Part shown: positions 1 to 6,009 of the stretch, piece by piece | Layout of the letters: the number at the start of each line of letters is the position of its first letter | How positions within the stretch are numbered: the stretch's first letter is position 1 | Assembly: GCA_000436035.1 (NCBI GenBank) | Contig: FR893253.1 | Location: 1 to 15,405, forward strand | Length of the DNA stretch: 15,405 bases | From: Prevotella sp. CAG:732 | GTDB taxonomy: Bacteria; Bacteroidota; Bacteroidia; Bacteroidales; Bacteroidaceae | Direction: 5' to 3' | The notes under the pieces: model-generated | What the model was told of the DNA's origin: nothing | What the model saw: only the letters and a program-made list of their open reading frames with translations | The model's database searches: none | Program-made: the position numbers and the translations under genes

Positions 1-344
1 CAGATGATGCTCAGTCCGATACCGATGATGAGGTTCAGGGAAATCGTGTTACCCAGAATGTTCTGCGCCGTGGCATAATCCTTCTGTCCCAACTTCACGC
101 TGATGGCGGTAGACGCTCCTACGCCCACACCGGCTCCGAAGGCGGCGGTGAGGTTCATGAAGGGGAAGGTGATGGCGAGACCAGAGATAGCCAAGGCTCC
201 CACACCCTGACCGATGAATACTCGGTCTACGATGTTGTAGAGCGAGGAGGCGGTCATCGCAATCATCGCTGGCAGGGCGTACTGAACGAGCAGCTTGCCC
301 ACCGGCTTTGTACCTAATTCTAATGTCGCTTGTTTATTTTCCAT
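1..344 (-). CDS. MATE family efflux transporter, N-terminal part (partial)
   Basis: This minus-strand gene starts at the ATG complementary to 342-344 and runs off the left edge, so only the first 114 residues are visible. MATE proteins are inner-membrane antiporters that use a sodium or proton gradient to expel cationic drugs and metabolites. The visible part fits this family well: after a short polar start it has hydrophobic segments at about residues 17-37, 47-75 and 92-114, and the typical stretch around residues 36-59 (YNIVDRVFIGQGVGALAISG, then LAITFP). A Gly/Ala-rich second helix and a polar loop (KLGQKDYATAQ) before the next helix are also typical. It most resembles the MepA/NorM-like branch. 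The gene is divergent from the S8 peptidase gene, and a -7 box lies just upstream. Substrate cannot be told from this fragment. Confidence 0.9.
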   Translation of the reverse strand, partial: MENKQATLELGTKPVGKLLVQYALPAMIAMTASSLYNIVDRVFIGQGVGALAISGLAITFPFMNLTAAFGAGVGVGASTAISVKLGQKDYATAQNILGNTISLNLIIGIGLSII

Positions 345-367
345 TTTTTTTCTTTGCTTCTTGCGTG

Positions 368-375
368 CAAAAGTA
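368..375 (-). promoter_or_regulatory. Probable -7 promoter box for the MATE gene
   Basis: Read on the minus strand, 375-368 is TACTTTTG, a match to the Bacteroidota -7 element TAnnTTTG. It lies 23 bp before the MATE start codon, which would give a short untranslated leader of under 20 nt. I do not see a good TTTG -33 element at the usual 19-21 bp spacing, so this call rests on the -7 box and its position only. Confidence 0.45.
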
Positions 376-446
376 CAAAAAATATTCCATACCTTATTAT
401 ATATATAGGCTAAAACTTGCTAAACGAGCAAAAACTTGCCTTTTCT

Positions 447-478
447 TTTGGTGTTCTCGCACGAAAGCAGTACTTTTG
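447..478 (+). promoter_or_regulatory. Bacteroidota-type promoter for the S8 peptidase gene (and probably xseAB)
   Basis: TTTG at 447-450, a 20-bp spacer, and TACTTTTG at 471-478 match the Bacteroidota sigma-ABfr consensus TTTG-N19-21-TAnnTTTG. Transcription should begin near 485, giving a leader of roughly 80 nt before the ATG at 569. No other good promoter was seen before xseA, so it may also drive xseA and xseB. Confidence 0.8.
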
Positions 479-495
479 CATTTCGAATAAACAAC

Positions 496-538
496 GATTA
501 GCAATCTGGAAACTGAGAAACCATAATGATTAGCAATC
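496..538 (+). repeat. 11-bp direct repeat in the leader of the S8 peptidase gene
   Basis: The sequence GATTAGCAATC occurs exactly at 496-506 and again at 528-538, a period of 32 bp. Both copies lie downstream of the predicted transcription start (about 485) and upstream of the start codon at 569, so they would be in the untranslated leader RNA. Whether they bind anything is unknown. Confidence 0.6.
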
Positions 539-568
539 GCCTATACAACTCTTAACAAACCTAACAAA

Positions 569-2023
569 ATGAAACGATTATACGTATTGCTCTGTGCAAT
601 GATATTGACAGCTCTCTCCTTGCAGGCTCACGAGGACAGGGTGACCAACTTTGAGCAACTGATGCGGCTGACTCGCATCACAGAGACGGAGATGGTGTCC
701 TTCCCTGGTGGCAAGTGCATGATGTACCGCCTCTATCTGAGAGACAAGGACCTGCAACATTCTCCCTATTCGGTGAGCCGTCCGGAGGAGTTTCTCTCTC
801 CTCGTGCCATCGAGCGTCGCAAGCGTCAGAACCTTTCGGTGGATGCTACCGACCTCCCCATCTCGCCTGCTTATATCGACTCGGTCAGAGAGGCTGGCAT
901 CGAGATCGTGGGCAAGAGCAAGTGGAACAACACGATCCTCGTTCGCATCCATAAGGAGAAGGAACTCAGTCGATTACAACGTCTCTCCTTCATCACCAAG
1001 GCTCTGAAAGTATTCTCTTCCCCTGATTCCATCACTGAGCGCAAGCGCTCCTCTTTCCGCAAGGAACTGAATCAATGGGAACCTTATACCAACAACTATG
1101 GTGCTGCCGAGGCGCAAGTGAAGTCGCTGAATGGCATCAAGATGCACGAGAAGGGGTTCCGTGGCAAGGGAATGATGATAGCTGTCTTCGATGGTGGTTT
1201 TATGAACGCCGACAAGATACCTGCCTTGCACAATATCCAACTGGCAGGCGTGAAGGACTTTGTCGTCCCTAAGTCAGACAATGTGTTTCAGGAGATGGAG
1301 CATGGCACGATGGTGCTTTCCACGATGGCGAGCCATTCGCCTAATAATTATATAGGTGTAGCTCCTGAGGCGCAATACCTCTTGGTACGTTGCGAGGATG
1401 AGCGAACGGAGAGCCTTGCCGAGGAAGACTACTGGGCTGAGGCTGCTGAATATGCCGACAGCGTGGGCGTGGATGTCATCAACTCTTCCTTGGGCTACCA
1501 TGCCTTCGATGATGAGAAGACCAACCATACCTATAGCGAACAGGATGGCGAGACGGCTCTGATTTCGCATACTGCCTCTATGTGTGCCGACAAGGGTATC
1601 ATCTGTGTCAACTCGGCTGGCAACGATGGCATGGGCACTTGGAAGAAAATCAACTTCCCTGCTGATGCCAAGGACATCTTGACGGTGGGAAGTATCAATG
1701 AGCAGGGCATGAATGCCGCCTTCAGTGCGGTGGGTCCTACGGCTGACGGCAGAATCAAGCCGGATGTGATGGCGTATGGCAGTCCTACCTCGGTGATTAC
1801 GGGGCGTGGCTCCATCATTAATGACAACGGCACCTCCTTCTCCTCACCGCTCATAGCTGGTATGGTGGCTTGCCTCTGGCAGGCTTTGCCTCGCAAGACG
1901 GCGAAGCAAATCATCAAGCTCGTCAAGTTGGCGAGCAACAACCAGCAGCATCCCGACAACGTCTTCGGCTATGGCGTGCCCGACTTCTGGAAGGCATACC
2001 AAACGGGGAAAGCGATTAAGTAA
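569..2023 (+). CDS. Exported S8 family (subtilisin-like) serine peptidase
   Basis: A 484-residue secreted serine endopeptidase. A signal peptide covers about residues 1-20 (cleavage near LQA). Residues about 50-150 form the N-terminal region common in Bacteroidota S8 peptidases, with the recognisable block LSPRAIERRKRQNLSVDATD and a following YIDSV and SKWNNT. The catalytic domain then shows the full triad in order: Asp208 in AVFDGG, His245 in HGTMVLS, Ser423 in GTSFSSP, with the oxyanion Asn352 in SAGND. It should therefore be active. There is no C-terminal type IX secretion sorting domain; the protein ends shortly after the GYGVPDFWKAY segment. The ATG at 569 was chosen because it directly precedes the signal peptide and lies about 84 nt after the predicted transcription start. 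Substrate is unknown; it is the first gene of a likely unit with xseA and xseB. Confidence 0.92.
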   Translation: MKRLYVLLCAMILTALSLQAHEDRVTNFEQLMRLTRITETEMVSFPGGKCMMYRLYLRDKDLQHSPYSVSRPEEFLSPRAIERRKRQNLSVDATDLPISPAYIDSVREAGIEIVGKSKWNNTILVRIHKEKELSRLQRLSFITKALKVFSSPDSITERKRSSFRKELNQWEPYTNNYGAAEAQVKSLNGIKMHEKGFRGKGMMIAVFDGGFMNADKIPALHNIQLAGVKDFVVPKSDNVFQEMEHGTMVLSTMASHSPNNYIGVAPEAQYLLVRCEDERTESLAEEDYWAEAAEYADSVGVDVINSSLGYHAFDDEKTNHTYSEQDGETALISHTASMCADKGIICVNSAGNDGMGTWKKINFPADAKDILTVGSINEQGMNAAFSAVGPTADGRIKPDVMAYGSPTSVITGRGSIINDNGTSFSSPLIAGMVACLWQALPRKTAKQIIKLVKLASNNQQHPDNVFGYGVPDFWKAYQTGKAIK

Positions 2024-2028
2024 ATGGT

Positions 2029-2092
2029 AAATAATAAATGATAAAGAATAAATATGCTAATAGGCATTGCTGTTATTTATGATTTATAATTT
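2029..2092. repeat. 64-bp AT-rich imperfect inverted repeat between the peptidase gene and xseA
   Basis: The arms are 2029-2048 and 2073-2092. The left arm and the reverse complement of the right arm agree at 17 of 20 positions. The 24-nt centre holds a second small palindrome, ATGC (2054-2057) and GCAT (2064-2067) around TAATAG. The right arm also begins a direct repeat: ATTTATAATTT is found at 2082-2092 and 2096-2106. The block fills nearly the whole 87-bp gap. It could form an RNA hairpin between the two coding regions or a DNA cruciform; it has no GC-rich stem followed by a U run, so it is not a standard terminator. Confidence 0.6.
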
Positions 2093-2110
2093 GTAATTTA
2101 TAATTTAAAT

Positions 2111-3409
2111 ATGGTAAACCATTTATCTCTATACGAACTCAACTCGCTGGTGCGCGATGTCATTTCGATGTCGCTGCCCGATAGTTATTGGGTGGAAGCG
2201 GAACTCTCCGAGGCTCGTGAAGGCTACGGAGGGCACTGCTATATGGAGCTGATAGAGAAAGATGAACGCTCCAATACACCGATAGCCAAGGCGCATGCCT
2301 CCTGTTGGCGCAACCGATGGATGCTCTTGAAACCCCAGTTTGAGCGGGTAACGGGACAGCGGATTCATGCTGGTATGAAGGTGCTGCTGAAAGTCCATGC
2401 CCAGTTCCATGAGAACTATGGCTTCTCTTGGATTGTCGATGACATCGACCCTACCTATACGATGGGCGACATGGCTCGCAAGCGCATGGAAATCATCCAA
2501 ACCTTGAAGGAGGAGGGTGTCTTCGACTTGCAGAAGGAACTCAAGCTCCCGATGTTCTGTCAGCGCATCGCAGTCATCTCCAGTGCCACTGCCGCAGGAT
2601 ATGGCGACTTCTGCAATCAACTCGCCGACAACGGCTATGGATTGCAGTTTACCACCGCCCTCTTTGCTGCCACCATGCAGGGTGAGGGAGTGGAGCAGAG
2701 CGTCATCTCGGCACTCAACCGCATCAATGAGGAATGGGAAAACTGGGACTGTGTGGTTATCATCCGAGGTGGTGGTGCCACGAGCGACCTCTCTGGCTTC
2801 GACACCTTGGCGCTCGCCGAGAATGTAGCCAACTTTCCTCTGCCGATCATCACGGGTATCGGACATGAGCGAGACGAGAGCGTGCTCGACATGATTTCCT
2901 TCCAACGAGTGAAGACTCCGACGGCTGCCGCCGCCTTCCTCGTTGACCATCTCACCGAGGTGTATGCTCGGATAGAGGATGCGCAAGAGGCAATCGTCAA
3001 CTATGTGAAGCGCCGTCTGCAAGTGGAACGGATGAAGTTTGAGCGACTCTCCACTCGGATTCCCACTCTCTTCTCGCTGGTTAAAGTGCGTCAGAGTAAT
3101 CGTCTCGACCAACTCTTGAATCGCTTGAAGGTGAAGGCGGAACGCATTCCTGCCGATGGCTTGCATCGCTTGGAAATGCTCGAAGCCCGACTGAAAGAAC
3201 CTGTGGCGAGGAAATTGGAGAGAGAGCTGCATCGGGTAGAAATGCTTTCGCAGAGAGCTGTCGCCCAAGACCCCGAACGCTTGTTGAGCCGTGGCTATAG
3301 CATCACGCTGAAAGACGGCAAGAGCATCAAGGATGCCTCACAGTTGAAGGCAGGAGATGAAATCGAGACTCGCTTTGCGAAAGGTGTAGCCAAAGCAGTT
3401 GTGAAATAA
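2111..3409 (+). CDS. xseA: Exodeoxyribonuclease VII large subunit
   Basis: The catalytic subunit of exonuclease VII, which degrades single-stranded DNA from either end into short oligonucleotides in the cytoplasm and works with the small XseB subunit in DNA repair. At 432 residues it has normal length. Residues about 1-105 form the OB-fold DNA-binding domain (YWVEAELSEAREG ... FSWIVDDIDP). The nuclease domain follows from about 125, with SSATAAGYGDF near 157-167, IRGGGATSDLSGFD at 218-231, GIGHERDES at 249-257 and KTPTAAAAF at 268-276, all hallmark blocks. A long charged coiled-coil region (about 280-390) and the closing DPERLLSRGYSI motif complete the family layout. xseB starts 21 nt downstream. 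The start at 2111 gives the usual N terminus (LSLYELNSLVRDV). Confidence 0.96.
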   Translation: MVNHLSLYELNSLVRDVISMSLPDSYWVEAELSEAREGYGGHCYMELIEKDERSNTPIAKAHASCWRNRWMLLKPQFERVTGQRIHAGMKVLLKVHAQFHENYGFSWIVDDIDPTYTMGDMARKRMEIIQTLKEEGVFDLQKELKLPMFCQRIAVISSATAAGYGDFCNQLADNGYGLQFTTALFAATMQGEGVEQSVISALNRINEEWENWDCVVIIRGGGATSDLSGFDTLALAENVANFPLPIITGIGHERDESVLDMISFQRVKTPTAAAAFLVDHLTEVYARIEDAQEAIVNYVKRRLQVERMKFERLSTRIPTLFSLVKVRQSNRLDQLLNRLKVKAERIPADGLHRLEMLEARLKEPVARKLERELHRVEMLSQRAVAQDPERLLSRGYSITLKDGKSIKDASQLKAGDEIETRFAKGVAKAVVK

Positions 3410-3430
3410 CCCCTTAAATGAAATAAAACA

Positions 3431-3628
3431 ATGGCAAAGAAAGAAATCAAATACGAAGAAGCGGTTGCTCAGTTGGAGGAAATCGTGGATAAAATGGAGA
3501 ACGATGAACTCGACATTGACCAGCTCTCCGACCAGTTGAAGCGTGCCAAGGAATTGGTCAAGCTTTGCAAGGACAAACTCACCAAAACGGATGAGGAAAT
3601 CAAAAAGCTATTGAGCGAGGACAATTAA
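3431..3628 (+). CDS. xseB: Exodeoxyribonuclease VII small subunit
   Basis: A 65-residue, all-helical protein with the family pattern YEEAVAQLEEIVDKMENDELDIDQL and a C-terminal part LVKLCKDKLTKTDEEIKKL. Several copies of XseB bind the extended coiled-coil of XseA and are needed for stable, controlled exonuclease VII activity on single-stranded DNA. It lies 21 nt behind xseA in the same direction, so the two subunits are almost surely made from one transcript. Length and sequence are ordinary for the family; no anomaly is seen. Confidence 0.95.
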   Translation: MAKKEIKYEEAVAQLEEIVDKMENDELDIDQLSDQLKRAKELVKLCKDKLTKTDEEIKKLLSEDN

Positions 3629-3654
3629 CGAGGCAGTGACAAAAAAACGGTCTC

Positions 3655-3672
3655 ATCTGCGTAATCTGTGCC
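3655..3672 (+). repeat. Two tandem copies of a 9-bp ATCTG(C/T)G unit
   Basis: ATCTGCGTA at 3655-3663 is followed directly by ATCTGTGCC at 3664-3672, in the gap between xseB and ilvE. The unit resembles the degenerate short repeats (variants of ATCTGTGTA) that I know from intergenic regions of Bacteroidota genomes. With only two copies, chance similarity is possible. Confidence 0.35.
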
Positions 3673-3729
3673 AAAATATGGTGGATAAGCGATAAATGAT
3701 AACGTTTAACCTAAAAATAAGGCAAAATA

Positions 3730-3761
3730 GTTGCAGATTAACAGAATATTTTGTACTTTTG
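3730..3761 (+). promoter_or_regulatory. Bacteroidota-type promoter for ilvE
   Basis: TACTTTTG at 3754-3761 is a full match to the -7 consensus TAnnTTTG. GTTG at 3730-3733, 20 bp upstream, is a one-mismatch -33 element. Transcription should start near 3768, about 30 nt before the ilvE start codon at 3800. It separates ilvE from the xseAB unit. Confidence 0.75.
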
Positions 3762-3799
3762 CAGCTAAATATTAGTAGAACATTAAAAAATAAGATGTT

Positions 3800-4816
3800 A
3801 TGAAAGACTTGGATTGGTCTAATTTGTCATTCGGCTACCGCCGTACTGACTACAATGTTCGCTGTTACTATCGCGACGGCAAATGGGGCGAAATTGAAGT
3901 TTGCTCTGATGAGTATTTGAAATTGCACATGGCTGCAACCTGCTTGCACTATGGTCAGGAGGCTTTCGAGGGCTTGAAGGCTTATCGTTGTCCTGATGGT
4001 AAGGTGCGTGTGTTCCGTATGGATGAGAATGCTGCTCGTTTGCAAAGCACATGTCGTGGTATCTTGATGCCTGAGGTGCCTACAGAATTGTTTGAGGAAA
4101 TGGTGAAGAAGGTGGTTCGCCTCAACCAGGAGTGGATTCCTACCTACGAGAGTGGTGCTACCCTGTACATCCGTCCTCTCTTGATTGGTACAAGCGCTCA
4201 GGTGGGTGTTCACCCAGCTAAAGAATATTGTTTCTTGATCTTTGTCACACCAGTAGGTCCTTACTTCAAGGGTGGTTTCTCTAGCAACCCATACGTCATC
4301 ATCCGTGAATATGACCGCTCTGCTCCTCTCGGAACAGGTATCTATAAGGTAGGTGGTAACTATGCCGCTTCCCTCAAGGCCAACTCTATCGCTCACGAGA
4401 AGGGTTATGCTTGTGAGTTCTACCTCGATGCCAAGGAGAAGAAGTACATCGACGAGTGTGGTGCAGCCAACTTCTTCGGTATCAAGAACAATACATACGT
4501 TACTCCTAAGAGTACATCCATCCTCCCATCTATCACCAACAAGAGTTTGATGCAGGTGGCTGAAGACCTCGGCATGAAAGTAGAGCGTCGCCAGATTCCT
4601 GAGGAGGAGTTGGAGACCTTCGAGGAGGCTGGAGCATGTGGTACAGCCGCAGTGATCAGTCCTATCAGTTACATCGACGACTTGGAGAGTGGCAAGCGTT
4701 ACGACTTCGGTCCAGAGCCTGGTCCTGTTTCCAAGAAGTTGTTTGATACCCTCCGTGGCATCCAGTATGGTACCATCGAGGACAAGCATGGTTGGACAAC
4801 TGTGGTTATCGAATAA
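3800..4816 (+). CDS. ilvE: Branched-chain amino acid aminotransferase
   Basis: A 338-residue pyridoxal-phosphate enzyme of fold type IV. It moves amino groups between glutamate and the 2-oxoacids of leucine, isoleucine and valine, the last step of their synthesis and the first of their breakdown. The cofactor lysine is Lys183 in IYKVGGNYAAS. Other family blocks are YGQEAFEGLKAYR (51-63), YIRPLLIG (123-130), DECGAANFFG (218-227, with the conserved Glu) and GTAAVISPIS (281-290). Length fits the longer, eukaryote-like BCAT class common in Bacteroidota. The gene stands alone: it has its own promoter, a leader of about 30 nt, and a terminator downstream. The start at 3800 is preceded by ATGTT, which makes a two-codon reading frame overlapping it (see findings). 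Confidence 0.96.
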   Translation: MKDLDWSNLSFGYRRTDYNVRCYYRDGKWGEIEVCSDEYLKLHMAATCLHYGQEAFEGLKAYRCPDGKVRVFRMDENAARLQSTCRGILMPEVPTELFEEMVKKVVRLNQEWIPTYESGATLYIRPLLIGTSAQVGVHPAKEYCFLIFVTPVGPYFKGGFSSNPYVIIREYDRSAPLGTGIYKVGGNYAASLKANSIAHEKGYACEFYLDAKEKKYIDECGAANFFGIKNNTYVTPKSTSILPSITNKSLMQVAEDLGMKVERRQIPEEELETFEEAGACGTAAVISPISYIDDLESGKRYDFGPEPGPVSKKLFDTLRGIQYGTIEDKHGWTTVVIE

Positions 4817-4861
4817 TGATAAAGAATTTTGTTATATGCAAAATATTAAAAAATGAATGAG

Positions 4862-4903
4862 AGCGCACTCTTCGGGCTGTGATGCTTGAAGGGGCGCTTT
4901 TTT
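4862..4903 (+). terminator. Likely rho-independent terminator after ilvE
   Basis: AGCGC at 4862-4866 pairs with GCGCT at 4894-4898. Inside it CTTC (4870-4873) pairs with GAAG (4888-4891), leaving small mismatched bulges. The right arm runs directly into six T residues (4898-4903). It lies 45 nt after the ilvE stop codon and separates ilvE from the Sus-type cluster. The stem is imperfect, so efficiency is uncertain. Confidence 0.6.
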
Positions 4904-4977
4904 GATTTATGTACGATGATTTAAGATATTATATCTAATGTCTAATTATTAATTAAACCCCTAACATAAGAATCTGT

Positions 4978-5955
4978 ATGAGAAAAAAAGTCATCCTAAC
5001 AATGGGATTGATGTGTCTTTCCTTAGTTTCTTTTGCACAAGGCAAGCGTACCGTTTTGAGTGCCAATATTGATGGCTATCAAAGAGATATGGTGTATTTC
5101 GACTGTGTGCAAAGTCCATTTATCAGACAAGAGTTCCATACCAACCCAGGTGAGGAGCATGTGTATTCATTCAACAGCGACCAGATGGTATCGATGATTA
5201 TCAATGGACGAACTACCGTCTTGTTGATGCCAGGAGATAGTTTGCATGTGGATGTGCAATATCTTGGAAAGCAAGTGAAGAATCTTTCTTTCTCAGGAAG
5301 CGAGAGTGCAGTTGCTGCCAACCAACTTTATGCCGCCTTCAATGATTTCAAGAAGAGCATCCGTTATAAGTCACAACTTTTGGCTTGTATTGTTGTGGAT
5401 GTGAAACCTGTGGATAGAATCAAGGACTCCGAGAAGTTGCTAGACAGAGCCAAGCAACTAGTAGCGGAATCCAAGGCAAAGGTAGCCGATGAGGTAGCCA
5501 ATTACGTAATGGCTGAGGCAGAAGGACAAGCCTTTTCTTCTTTCATCGAGTATCCTCCGATGTATGAGGAAACTCGTAAACTTCCTATTGCTCAGCAGGG
5601 TGTTGGCGATTATTGGAACATGTTGAAGGACGTTACTTTACGTGATGATGCTGCCTCCTTAAACTGTCCTGACTATTGCTCTTTCTTGCTTTTGAATATG
5701 GCTTACGAGAAATCAAAGGCAGCTCAAAAGAAAGGAGAGAAATATGAGCGTCCTAATGAGTTGGAAGCTATGTTCAATGAGTTGGCTTCCTATTATGATG
5801 GAGCACGAAGAGATGCTGTACTATATTCGGTGTTGACCAATTATATTCAAGGTGGCAAGAACATAGAGCGTGTAGAACCTCTGCTAAAAGCCTACAAGGA
5901 AAAGTATTGCACAGACAAACATCATGCAGACATCCTTGACGCCTTGATGCAATAA
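4978..5955 (+). CDS. Exported TlpA-like protein lacking a thioredoxin domain
   Basis: A 325-residue protein with a type I signal peptide (about 1-20, cut near SFA|QGK), so probably periplasmic. Residues 25-110 look like the DUF4369-type beta domain that opens many Bacteroidota TlpA proteins, including the typical TTVLLMPGDSLHVDVQY (79-95) and FSGSESAVAANQLYAAF (105-121). Residues about 120-320 are mostly helical, matching the middle region of those proteins. The usual C-terminal thioredoxin domain with CxxC is absent: the reading frame stops at TAA, followed at once by TAG, where that domain would begin. The mature protein has five cysteines (43, 137, 230, 234, 311), two in a CX3C arrangement. 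It is the first gene of the cluster, 54 nt before the SusC gene, and no convincing promoter is seen in the 74 bp between the terminator and its start. The family assignment is by pattern and moderately sure; the function is unknown. Confidence 0.7.
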   Translation: MRKKVILTMGLMCLSLVSFAQGKRTVLSANIDGYQRDMVYFDCVQSPFIRQEFHTNPGEEHVYSFNSDQMVSMIINGRTTVLLMPGDSLHVDVQYLGKQVKNLSFSGSESAVAANQLYAAFNDFKKSIRYKSQLLACIVVDVKPVDRIKDSEKLLDRAKQLVAESKAKVADEVANYVMAEAEGQAFSSFIEYPPMYEETRKLPIAQQGVGDYWNMLKDVTLRDDAASLNCPDYCSFLLLNMAYEKSKAAQKKGEKYERPNELEAMFNELASYYDGARRDAVLYSVLTNYIQGGKNIERVEPLLKAYKEKYCTDKHHADILDALMQ

Positions 5956-6009
5956 TAGAAATAATAAATATAAACAACATAAGAGAGAGTTCAATTAAAC
6001 GAAAAGTTC

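Noticed and set aside
308..490. A 60-codon plus-strand frame spanning the divergent promoter region
   Set aside because: It begins inside the MATE gene in antisense, runs across both promoters, and its product is only a low-complexity Phe/Lys-rich translation of AT-rich DNA.
569..2023. The S8 peptidase as a type IX secretion cargo
   Set aside because: The C terminus has no sorting domain; the protein ends with the catalytic domain.
2129..3268. A 379-codon open frame on the minus strand opposite xseA
   Set aside because: It is fully covered by xseA with all its family motifs; the antisense translation is low in recognisable structure and has no start context or promoter.
3827..4789. A 320-codon open frame on the minus strand opposite ilvE
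   Set aside because: It lies wholly antisense to a clear ilvE gene, its translation has no family features, and it arises from the codon bias of the real gene.
4826..4844. Small hairpin ATTTTG/CAAAAT just after ilvE
   Set aside because: The six-base AT-rich stem is too weak and is not followed by a T run; the structure at 4862-4903 is the better terminator.
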